A stretch of DNA of 10,117 nt from Desulfobacterales bacterium (GTDB taxonomy: Bacteria; Desulfobacterota; Desulfobacteria; Desulfobacterales; BuS5): NCBI GenBank assembly GCA_016735355.1, contig JAERRQ010000270.1, positions 1-10,117 of the forward strand. Direction: 5' to 3'. Below the pieces are notes generated by a model. The model did no database searches and had not been told where the DNA came from. It was given only the letters and a program-made list of their open reading frames with translations. Shown piece by piece: positions 1 to 6,113 of the stretch (its first letter is position 1; each line of letters opens with the position of its first letter). The position numbers and the translations under genes are program-made.

Positions 1-555
1 TACAATAAGATATGTTTTACCAACCCCTATACTCAAATTTTTTGCAAGGTCATTTATTCTTACGGCTGCCTGGATGCCACGCCGGGAAGTATCAGAAACA
101 ATAAGCAGTATGTCAACCTTTTTAGTTGTCAGGCGGCTTATATGCTCCATACCGGCTTCATTATCCATCACAAGATAAGGGTAATTATCTGTCAGACGCT
201 CGATAAAACCGGTCAGCAAAGTATTTGCCGCGCAATAACACCCCTGCCCCTCAGGCTGTCCCATTACAATTAAATCATAGTTAGGTGCTTCGACCACAGC
301 CTGCTCCAGCTTCATCGACATAAATACATCCTTGGTTATTCCGCCCGGCACTACACCTTTTTTCATCTCTTCCCGGGCATTTCCTACAGTTTCGGTTACT
401 TCAAGCCCCAGCACCTCATTAAGATTTGCATTACTGTCGGCATCTACGGCTATAATTGGAGATTTCTCATTATTTACCAAATATTTAATAAGCATACCAG
501 CTACGGTGGTTTTTCCGGTGCCACCCTTGCCGGCTAAAGCAATAGAATATGTCAT
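1..555 (-). CDS. cooC: CooC-like nickel-insertion ATPase for CO dehydrogenase, C-terminus cut off by window edge
   Basis: MinD/SIMIBI-class P-loop ATPase of the CooC family, which drives nickel insertion into the active-site cluster of carbon monoxide dehydrogenase (CODH, or CODH/acetyl-CoA synthase) in the cytosol. The 185 visible residues start MTYSIALAGKGGTGKTT, a deviant Walker A with the extra signature lysine (K10) and the P-loop lysine K15. VDAD (37-40) fits the switch I aspartates. GCYCAAN holds a C-x-C pair (C106, C108), which in CooC binds the metal at the dimer interface. LVMDNEAGMEH (128-138) is the switch II region. The start is fixed by an AAGGAAG ribosome site (564-570) eight bases upstream. 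The last roughly 70 residues lie outside the window. No CODH gene is visible, so the partner is inferred. Other MinD-like ATPases are less likely because of the C-x-C motif. Confidence 0.87.
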   Translation of the reverse strand, partial: MTYSIALAGKGGTGKTTVAGMLIKYLVNNEKSPIIAVDADSNANLNEVLGLEVTETVGNAREEMKKGVVPGGITKDVFMSMKLEQAVVEAPNYDLIVMGQPEGQGCYCAANTLLTGFIERLTDNYPYLVMDNEAGMEHISRLTTKKVDILLIVSDTSRRGIQAAVRINDLAKNLSIGVGKTYLIV

Positions 556-570
556 TTTATTTTCTTCCTT

Positions 571-829
571 TCCATGTATATATAAATTTTTAGATACTTA
601 ATTTTTCATTTAATCAATACAAGCAACAAACAGGGACAAACCGTTAGGCATGAACACTACAATATACCAAAATATTTATTTTAATATGCAAAAGCCTTTC
701 TTTCAAGTATAAAACCGAAAAGGGCCTGGGTAAATGCATTTAAAAAATATAAATTTTAATTTATTTTATATTAAAAGTTAAAATCCAGTATGATATGTTT
801 TAAAAAATTACAAATACAGATAATTTATA
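571..829. other. AT-rich divergent intergenic region
   Basis: This gap separates the leftward cooC-like gene from the rightward rplM operon. I see no ORF with coding character, no tRNA-like fold and no clear repeat. The last 60 or so bases before position 830 are almost pure A/T runs and could act as an UP element for the rplM promoter. The cooC promoter should also lie here, but I could not choose a convincing -35/-10 pair for it. Confidence 0.5.
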
Positions 830-858
830 TTGACATCGGTAGTTATGCCGTTTATTGT
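830..858 (+). promoter_or_regulatory. sigma70-type promoter for rplM-rpsI
   Basis: A perfect -35 box TTGACA (830-835) is followed after exactly 17 bases by TATTGT (853-858), which matches four of six -10 positions. It lies about 32 bases before the rplM start and behind an A/T-rich tract. Transcription would start near 865. This is a consensus match only, with no experimental support. Confidence 0.6.
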
Positions 859-861
859 GAT

Positions 862-878
862 CTGATTTATAAAATCAG
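862..878 (+). promoter_or_regulatory. small inverted repeat touching the rplM ribosome binding site
   Basis: CTGATTT (862-868) and AAATCAG (872-878) are perfect 7-bp arms around a 3-base loop. The last two bases of the right arm are the first two of the rplM ribosome site AGGAG (877-881). L13 represses its own operon in some bacteria, so a translational or operator role is conceivable. However, the predicted transcript start near 865 would cut into the left arm, so it may be chance or a DNA operator. Confidence 0.25.
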
Positions 879-890
879 GAGTGAAACACT

Positions 891-1325
891 GTGAAAAAAT
901 ATACATACAGCGCAACAACAAAAGACAATCAGAACAAATGGCTTGTGGTAGATGCGGAAGGGGCCATCCTGGGAAGACTGGCTTCTAATGTAGCCTCCCG
1001 TCTGAGAGGCAAACATAATCCCCTATTTACTCCGCATGTTGATATGGGGGATTCGGTTATAGTGATTAATGCCGAGAAGATACGGCTTACCGGCAGAAAA
1101 TTAAAGCAAAAGCAATATTATAGACATTCCGGCTACATTGGTGGACTCAAATCTATTTCTGCTGAAAAACTGCTTGAGAAACGGCCTGAAGATCTTATCC
1201 GTTTTGCTGTAAAGGGAATGCTTCCTAAAAACAGGCTCGGGTCAAAACTCTTTAAAAAGTTGAAGGTATATGCGGGAAATAGTCATCCCCATGAAGCCCA
1301 GCAGCCTGAAGCCTTAGAATTATAA
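891..1325 (+). CDS. rplM: 50S ribosomal protein L13
   Basis: Ribosomal protein L13, an early-assembly protein of the large subunit that binds 23S rRNA. The 144 residues match the usual L13 length. Recognisable segments are [17 protein letters not shown] (about residues 17-33), [16 protein letters not shown] (39-54), the [10 protein letters not shown] block (76-85) and the [20 protein letters not shown] block (110-129). Translation starts at a GTG codon preceded by AGGAG (877-881) with a nine-base spacer; no in-frame ATG gives a better start. It is the first gene of the standard rplM-rpsI pair, with rpsI following after 35 bases, and both are served by the promoter at 830-858. Confidence 0.97.
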   Translation: MKKYTYSATTKDNQNKWLVVDAEGAILGRLASNVASRLRGKHNPLFTPHVDMGDSVIVINAEKIRLTGRKLKQKQYYRHSGYIGGLKSISAEKLLEKRPEDLIRFAVKGMLPKNRLGSKLFKKLKVYAGNSHPHEAQQPEALEL

Positions 1326-1360
1326 TAATATTTATAACCAGGACACTAACGGGTAATTAA

Positions 1361-1756
1361 ATGGAACAAGAAAATACTTATTACGCAACAGGAAGACGGA
1401 AAACAGCTATTGCCAGAACCTGGCTGAAATCAGGGACAGGCAGCATTACAATTAACAAACGATCGGCAGACAATTATTTTTCAGTTAAATCTCTTAGGGA
1501 TATTATGGCTGAACCCTTAGTCTTAACTGATAACTTAAGTAAATATGATGTAATAGTAACAGTCAAGGGGGGCGGAAGTACGGGGCAGGCCGGAGCTATA
1601 AGGCACGGCATAACCAGGGCGCTTATGCTCGTGGACCCCGACCTCAGGACAGCGCTTAAAAAAGCCGGCTTTGTAAGACGCGACTCCAGAGTTAAAGAAA
1701 GAAAAAAATACGGTCAAAAAGGAGCACGCGCGCGCTTCCAGTTCTCAAAACGGTAA
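1361..1756 (+). CDS. rpsI: 30S ribosomal protein S9
   Basis: Ribosomal protein S9 of the small subunit, whose C-terminal tail reaches the P-site tRNA. The 131-residue product has the family hallmarks: [21 protein letters not shown] near the N-terminus, [21 protein letters not shown] in the middle, and the basic tail [17 protein letters not shown] ending in the conserved Ser-Lys-Arg that contacts tRNA. It starts with ATG at 1361. The ribosome site is weak (GGG near 1351), so translation may depend partly on coupling to rplM, 35 bases upstream. The operon ends directly after this gene at a strong terminator. Confidence 0.97.
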   Translation: MEQENTYYATGRRKTAIARTWLKSGTGSITINKRSADNYFSVKSLRDIMAEPLVLTDNLSKYDVIVTVKGGGSTGQAGAIRHGITRALMLVDPDLRTALKKAGFVRRDSRVKERKKYGQKGARARFQFSKR

Positions 1757-1763
1757 ATATTTT

Positions 1764-1810
1764 TTATTCAAACAGGCTGGATCTCTTCCCGCCTGTTTGA
1801 ATAATTTTCA
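1764..1810 (+). terminator. rho-independent terminator of rplM-rpsI
   Basis: Perfect 14-bp arms (1764-1777 and 1791-1804, left arm TTATTCAAACAGGC) enclose a 13-base loop and are followed by a short T run (TTTT, 1805-1808). The hairpin begins eight bases after the rpsI stop. The A/T-rich outer stem means it could also terminate in the opposite direction. Confidence 0.85.
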
Positions 1811-1813
1811 ATT

Positions 1814-2030
1814 ATGAACCGCTTTGCCTATCTATTAACACTCCTTGCCATACAGACCATTTCAAGCCTGTCAAAAGCCGGAACAAAACTTCAGGGCCAA
1901 GAGAATATCCCCCACGGCTCAATAGGATAGGCACAGTATCGACCAGGGACCCCGACAGGGATCTTTCAATATTACCGGTGAGGCGAACTGGATTATTTAT
2001 CCTGAAGGCCGGATTGTTAAAAATAAATAA
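1814..2030 (+). pseudogene. decayed remnant of a PlsC-like acyltransferase gene
   Basis: Three fragments in three reading frames line up as pieces of a lysophospholipid-type acyltransferase. Frame one starts with ATG at 1814 and contains AGTKLQGQENIPHGSI, the stretch that normally leads into the catalytic H-x4-D motif; it then hits TAG at 1928-1930. The second frame (from 1924) reads RIGTVSTRDPDRD. The third (from about 1971) reads ITGEANWIIYPEGRIVKNK and stops at 2028; its YPEG matches the family's conserved (F/Y)PEG motif. The catalytic H-x4-D block and the segment after it are missing, so a deletion plus frameshifts is the simplest reading. No ribosome site is evident. Identification rests on recalled family motifs, not on a database search. 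Confidence 0.6.
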
Positions 2031-2046
2031 GATTTTATCGCCCTGC

Positions 2047-2151
2047 TATAGGCTTTAAGATAATAATTTTGGGAAGGCCAGAGGGAGGAAGGCGTATTAT
2101 AATACTCCGAGGACCGATAACGCACCCAAAATTTTTATCTTAAAGCCTATA
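2047..2151. repeat. 105-bp near-palindromic element, MITE-like
   Basis: Terminal inverted repeats of 27 bp (2047-2073 and 2125-2151, outer end TATAGGCTTTAAGAT) match at 26 of 27 positions and enclose 51 bases. The inner 12-bp palindrome GTATTATAATAC (2094-2105) is centred within half a base of the outer repeat's centre. Both ends finish in TATA, compatible with a TA target-site duplication as made by IS630/Tc1-type transposases. It carries no ORF. A bidirectional terminator between the two converging units is an alternative, but the arms are unusually long for that. Confidence 0.65.
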
Positions 2152-2938
2152 TAAAACAACTTCTGACTGTCTGAAGAATATTATAATATTCGCCTATAAC
2201 AGCAGAAAAATTAACAGTATCTTTTACCTGTCCCGAGGCGCATTCTTCGACCAGGCCATATGAAATCAGGGAGAACAATATACTATAGACTGAATATTTA
2301 TCAAAACCGCTTTTTTTTATTATTCCTTCAACAGAACATGCTCCGTCTACAAATGATAACATCCGCCATTCATTGAATTGAAGTATTATACCTTCATTAT
2401 CCAGTATTTTTTCAGTTATATTAAAAACCATTTTTTCGTTATTGATCTTTTTTTTAAAAATTGACATGTCATCTATGCGACGCGCTGCTTCAAGCATGAT
2501 GTTCATTGTGTTGAACGGAACAACAATCATTTTGTCAAGATTGTGTTCTTGATCTTTATATTCAAAATCACCCTCATCCCACAGGAAGATATTATAAAGA
2601 ATCTCTTCCACCTGCTTGTTGCTAAATTGTTTTAGAATATCGGTGGTAATATGTTTTCTTATTACAAGAAATTTGCCGATGGCAAGGTTTTGCTTTTTGC
2701 TTTCAACAATTGCATCCATAAGCTGCTTATAGGTTATGATTCCTTCATTCACAAAAAGAGTTCCTAAGCGGAACTCTTTTTGTGAACTTGTGGCGTATAT
2801 AATGGAGCCATCCTTAATAATAATTTTGACTTCATTCTTTTCATTTGTTATTTTAAGAATTCCGGTCTTCTGATCATTGCATAGAAGTTGCAATAAGTCT
2901 GTAAGATCGATAGTATCGATATTGCCTGTGAGTGACAT
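2147..2938 (-). CDS. DUF4388 (PATAN-like) domain protein, possibly C-terminally truncated
   Basis: Cytosolic protein of 263 residues with no signal peptide or membrane helix. The N-terminal 100 residues have the DUF4388/PATAN pattern: SLTGNIDTIDLTDLLQLLC, then GILKI, KDGSIIYATS (42-51) and LGTLFVNEGIITYKQL (58-73). This domain is common in Desulfobacterota and Myxococcota and is linked to signalling and gliding regulators. Residues 105-160 look like a helical second module with the LWDEGDFEY turn. Residues 185-235 look like a winged-helix unit (SVEGIIKKSGFDKYSVYSILFSLISYGLVE). The start has a GGAG ribosome site six bases upstream. The stop codon lies inside the terminal repeat of the 2047-2151 element, so the last few residues and the stop come from that element. 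The exact function is unknown. Confidence 0.8.
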   Translation of the reverse strand: MSLTGNIDTIDLTDLLQLLCNDQKTGILKITNEKNEVKIIIKDGSIIYATSSQKEFRLGTLFVNEGIITYKQLMDAIVESKKQNLAIGKFLVIRKHITTDILKQFSNKQVEEILYNIFLWDEGDFEYKDQEHNLDKMIVVPFNTMNIMLEAARRIDDMSIFKKKINNEKMVFNITEKILDNEGIILQFNEWRMLSFVDGACSVEGIIKKSGFDKYSVYSILFSLISYGLVEECASGQVKDTVNFSAVIGEYYNILQTVRSCFI

Positions 2939-3008
2939 TTTACTCCATTTAAGTTATTTATAATTTTTGTATATTCCATTATAATTCTTGTCAATTATTT
3001 TACAGCAT
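2939..3008. promoter_or_regulatory. short divergent promoter region
   Basis: About 70 A/T-rich bases separate two divergent genes. TATAAT occurs at 2959-2964 and 2980-2985 on the plus strand, and ATTATA at 2978-2983 gives TATAAT on the minus strand. None has a convincing -35 partner, so the exact promoters are unresolved. The two genes may share regulation because of the short spacing. Confidence 0.3.
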
Positions 3009-3638
3009 ATGAAACAGGGTAATGCCATAAAAATAAAAACAATGCAGCAAATCCTTCAGAAACGAGGAATCGAGGTTGAAGAGCTTGGAGATGGAGTAAG
3101 GCTTTCCCTTGAACATGCAAACCTACCGAATGCGGTTGCTGATTTTTATATTATAAACCCGGAAACAGATCTTAGGGCGCTATTCAAGAATTTATCTTCC
3201 GGCAACTCTGAACACCAAACAGCACAAACCGCTATGTTCGGATGCACCAGCGGCACTCATGCCTGTTATGCAAGGATCACATTCAAAAAAAAAACAGAAG
3301 GTTACCAGACTCACCACAAGGGTGCAAAAGCGGTTCTTGAAGAGCTTCAGGGCGTCGACTCCAAAATATTCAGACAGGCTATGGACCAGCTTGGCCTTCC
3401 AAGATCCGGGAAGGTGAGGCTTGCGTTGACAAGAATTTTCAGAGATGCAATGGATGCTGATGAGCTTATGGCAACAATTGCAGATGAGGCGGACAGAATA
3501 GTAAAATCAGGCGAGCAGGATACCATCAGGGATTTGCGGAAAGTCGGTCAGGTGACATTTATTACAAATATTCTTCATCTCTTGTGGGAGACGATAGTGC
3601 TAAAGCATATAAAGTCACCTGATAAATTTTTAAGCTGA
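3009..3638 (+). CDS. conserved-looking hypothetical protein, about 209 residues
   Basis: I do not recognise a family. The product is soluble-looking, mixed charge, with no signal peptide or clear membrane segment. Visible features (numbering from the ATG): a two-cysteine turn GCTSGTHACYAR (C79 and C86) at the end of an N-terminal alpha/beta-looking half, a basic HHKGAK stretch, and a largely helical C-terminal half containing MDADELMATIADEADRIV. Start choice is uncertain: the frame is open back to TTG at 2988 (216 residues), and ATG 3009 and ATG 3042 are also possible. None has a good ribosome site; ATG 3009 is chosen because TATAAT at 2980-2985 would place transcription start after the TTG. 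The gene is divergent from the DUF4388-type gene and convergent, with only ten bases between, with the J-like gene. Confidence 0.7.
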   Translation: MKQGNAIKIKTMQQILQKRGIEVEELGDGVRLSLEHANLPNAVADFYIINPETDLRALFKNLSSGNSEHQTAQTAMFGCTSGTHACYARITFKKKTEGYQTHHKGAKAVLEELQGVDSKIFRQAMDQLGLPRSGKVRLALTRIFRDAMDADELMATIADEADRIVKSGEQDTIRDLRKVGQVTFITNILHLLWETIVLKHIKSPDKFLS

Positions 3639-3648
3639 TTTTTTTAGG

Positions 3649-5982
3649 CTACTCCCTTACCGCACGTACGGATCCGCAATCCCTCGAATCTCTCTCCTCC
3701 TTTTCCCACATAACTTCATTTTTAGAAGTTACAATATCAACCACTTTGCTCCAGCCATCAGCATAGCGCGAATAATTTTTTGTTGTCCAGTACCATTCAG
3801 ACTCATCTTGAGGGAAAAAAGGCTTTTGCTTATAGAGCTGAGCCAGTTCAGCGACAGTCGGCAGGCGCCAGTCGTTATATCCGCCTGTCTTTAAAATATT
3901 AGTATATTCGATTGCAGAGTCGTAGTCTAGACAATCATCCGTATCGAGCAGGGAATCAGCCACGCACCATGTCAGGCCGGTCTTTCTGTCTTTTACAGTA
4001 GCATTCCTGTTGAGAATAAAACGGCTCCCGGATTTTTTAATTAACCTTATCAGACGTTCTTTTTTACCGGCAGTTTTTGCCATTAATTCCTTTTTATCCA
4101 GATTGGCCAGTTCCACCTTGATCTTATCATTTATGTAAGAATCGGGATAAGCATTTAAATAATCAATCAAAATTTGTCTTCCTGCCTGGTAATCCCTTCC
4201 TTTAGCATTTACTTTTTGCAGCATCCGGGCAAAAGTTTCTTCTTCCCATAAGCGGGTGCGTAGAATGTCCTGTTGTTCTTTAATGTCTACAGCACGTTGA
4301 TGCCCATTATATATTTTAATAAAGTCATCGCATGAGAGCACTCCTTTTTCCCAGTCCTCCTTTTTTTCACATTTTTCAATCTCCTTAAGCAGAGTTAGAT
4401 AATATTCCTCGAGCATGTTCGACAGAATTTTTTTTGCATTTTTGATATTTTTACCTTTTGGATGTTCCTTTAAGTATGCGGAATATGCCAAGGCTCTTAC
4501 CTGCACCGGCTTGCCTTGCAACCTGTCCAGTTCTTTGTAATCAATCTCGTCAAGCAGCGCCGATAATTCCGCGATTTTTTTTTTAATTTTATCCGCGTAA
4601 AGGCTTTTCGGATATCTACTTATAAACTCCTTGTAAATTGCCAGAGCATTTTGATATTTTTTTTCCGCCAATAATTTATCTGCATCGGCAATGAACTCTT
4701 TTGCTTTCAGTTCATCTATGGCAAGGCGCAACTTCCCCAGCCGTTTTACAGCATCAATGGTACGGCGGTCGCTCTCTTTATGTGTGCTGATATAATTATT
4801 GAATACCCGCGCCTTTGTCTCCGGATCATTATAATTCTCTATACCGGCCAGCACCTGTTGATATTCTTTTTTCAGCTTGCTTTCATTTTTTATATGTAAA
4901 TATATTCCAGCGCTGGCGCCTATAAACAGCAATACAGCAATGACTACAGCATACAAAACCCAGCCAGGCCTTTTTGCTTTAGTCTCAATTTCCCATTTTT
5001 TCTTACTTGAGTAATCTTTAATATAATTGTGAGCTTCATTTCTGTTCATGCCTAATTTGACGGCGGAATCGACCAGAACATTATAATATTCCGTTCTTAT
5101 TGTACCATCCATCCCCGCAACATCAATGTCTGAATCCAGACCTTTAAAAAGAGACCGGGCATTGGTCATATCATACGAGTTGCGGCTGTTTTCAGTCTTG
5201 AAAATCGTTCGACAATGCCCTGCCAGGGCTATTCCGGCTGTGCCAAGAGCATCTTTTTTACCTCTTTTGTGTAATTCGGACTCTTTTATTTTTGATTTTT
5301 TTTGCAATATTTCCAGACTGGAGTCCGGTGGAAGATCAAGGAAGTGATAAAGAGATGATTTCCCTACGATTTTAAGATTATCAATTATAATTTTTTCTAT
5401 AGCTTTATCTAAAGTTGTAGGCTTTTTTGATGATTTTTGTAAGCTTTTTTTGATGGGGCAGGTTACTCTCTTGCGGATTTCTTTGGCGCTTACAGAGTGA
5501 ATTTCCGCAAGCTCTGACAGCTCGTCTTTGGTTATATATCCTTTAGCGGAGCGCAACTTAATCTGCTTGTTTATCTCCGCATTTTTTTCATCTTCCCTTT
5601 GCTTTATCCTTTTCCTGATTTCACTGGCCTTCACAGAATGGCGTTTGGCCAGATTAAAAATTTCTTCGTCGGTTATGAACCCCTTGCTCATACAGATGTC
5701 AAGATGCCTGTCTATAACCAAAAATTTTTCGCCGGCTTTTTTTGAAAGAAATTTTACCGCATTTGATGCTTCGGTTTTCCGCAGCTCCGGATCCTTCATG
5801 ATCCTGCGAATTTCAGGAAGCAGGTCGATAGACTGTTTAGCTTTTAAGCCCTTGGTGGGATGATTGCGGAAGCGGCTCCATTCAGCCTGCTTTTTTTTAA
5901 TCGTCAGCTCAATTATCTTTTGATCATCTTCAGGCGGATCGATTGACAGATCAAGCAGTATATAGAAGTTTTTTCTTCCCAT
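3649..5982 (-). CDS. membrane-anchored J-like / TPR / DUF1566 protein of an Hsp70 cluster
   Basis: A 777-residue mosaic protein. Residues 5-72 resemble a J-domain (FYILLDL, then EIRRIMKDPELRK), but the HPD tripeptide is degenerate: RNHPTKG, Asp replaced by Thr43. Residues 208-272 form a second J-like segment (SLYHFLDLPPDSS ... SRNSYD) with no HPD. Between them are two copies of a 26-residue repeat (101-126 and 148-173), G-[FY]-I-T-x2-E ... HSV-x-A-x-EIRKR, about 15 identities. A single transmembrane helix (about 341-363) follows KAKR, suggesting N-terminus in, C-terminus out. Residues 425-640 look TPR-like (KYQNALAIYKEFISRYPKS). Residues 655-777 are a DUF1566 domain (VKDRKTGLTWC, GGYNDWRLPTVAEL, YWTTKNYS, SVRAVRE). 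AAGG lies eight bases before the ATG. It follows hsp70 by 131 bp. A membrane co-chaperone role is inferred; loss of HPD argues against classical ATPase stimulation. Confidence 0.82.
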   Translation of the reverse strand: MGRKNFYILLDLSIDPPEDDQKIIELTIKKKQAEWSRFRNHPTKGLKAKQSIDLLPEIRRIMKDPELRKTEASNAVKFLSKKAGEKFLVIDRHLDICMSKGFITDEEIFNLAKRHSVKASEIRKRIKQREDEKNAEINKQIKLRSAKGYITKDELSELAEIHSVSAKEIRKRVTCPIKKSLQKSSKKPTTLDKAIEKIIIDNLKIVGKSSLYHFLDLPPDSSLEILQKKSKIKESELHKRGKKDALGTAGIALAGHCRTIFKTENSRNSYDMTNARSLFKGLDSDIDVAGMDGTIRTEYYNVLVDSAVKLGMNRNEAHNYIKDYSSKKKWEIETKAKRPGWVLYAVVIAVLLFIGASAGIYLHIKNESKLKKEYQQVLAGIENYNDPETKARVFNNYISTHKESDRRTIDAVKRLGKLRLAIDELKAKEFIADADKLLAEKKYQNALAIYKEFISRYPKSLYADKIKKKIAELSALLDEIDYKELDRLQGKPVQVRALAYSAYLKEHPKGKNIKNAKKILSNMLEEYYLTLLKEIEKCEKKEDWEKGVLSCDDFIKIYNGHQRAVDIKEQQDILRTRLWEEETFARMLQKVNAKGRDYQAGRQILIDYLNAYPDSYINDKIKVELANLDKKELMAKTAGKKERLIRLIKKSGSRFILNRNATVKDRKTGLTWCVADSLLDTDDCLDYDSAIEYTNILKTGGYNDWRLPTVAELAQLYKQKPFFPQDESEWYWTTKNYSRYADGWSKVVDIVTSKNEVMWEKEERDSRDCGSVRAVRE

Positions 5983-6035
5983 TATCGACCTTTTTTAGTG
6001 AAAACATTGGCTATAAACTTGAAGCGAGACAATGT

Positions 6036-6060
6036 GTAGGGTGGGCACTGCCCACCCTAC
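6036..6060. repeat. 25-bp GC-rich perfect-arm palindrome
   Basis: Arms GTAGGGTGGGCA (6036-6047) and TGCCCACCCTAC (6049-6060) are exact reverse complements around a single C. It stands out as G/C-rich in an A/T-rich gap between hsp70 and the J-like gene. No T tract follows on either strand, so a classical terminator is unlikely. Similar GTAGGGTGGGC palindromes are, as I recall, dispersed in several bacterial phyla. Confidence 0.7.
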
Positions 6061-6085
6061 TGATGTAACAGCTTGATTTTTCAAG

Positions 6086-6113
6086 GCTAACAGCTAATTG
6101 CTAATCGCTCAAC
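6086..6113. repeat. four heptamers of GCTAANN type directly after the hsp70 stop
   Basis: Four consecutive 7-base units begin with GCT: GCTAACA (6086), GCTAATT (6093), GCTAATC (6100) and the diverged GCTCAAC (6107). The array abuts the hsp70 stop codon (6114-6116) with no intervening base. It is one of four seven-base-period tracts in the gaps of this leftward cluster. Confidence 0.55.

Noticed and set aside
332..601. Open frame of 89 codons on the plus strand
   Set aside because: It lies opposite the cooC-like gene, whose conserved motifs are on the minus strand; it is an antisense shadow.
2176..2191. Perfect 16-bp palindrome GAATATTATAATATTC near the end of the DUF4388-type gene
   Set aside because: It encodes EYYNIL and is pure A/T-rich coding sequence; a near match occurs in the J-like gene (about 5076-5092) where EYYNVL is encoded, so chance codon use explains it.
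2988..3008. TTG codon as start of the unrecognised gene
   Set aside because: No ribosome site, and a TATAAT at 2980-2985 would place the transcript start after it; ATG 3009 preferred, though not proven.
4074..4660. Possible frameshift or separate gene inside the 777-residue protein
   Set aside because: The frame is continuous with TPR-like helices bridging the membrane helix and the DUF1566 domain; no break is needed.
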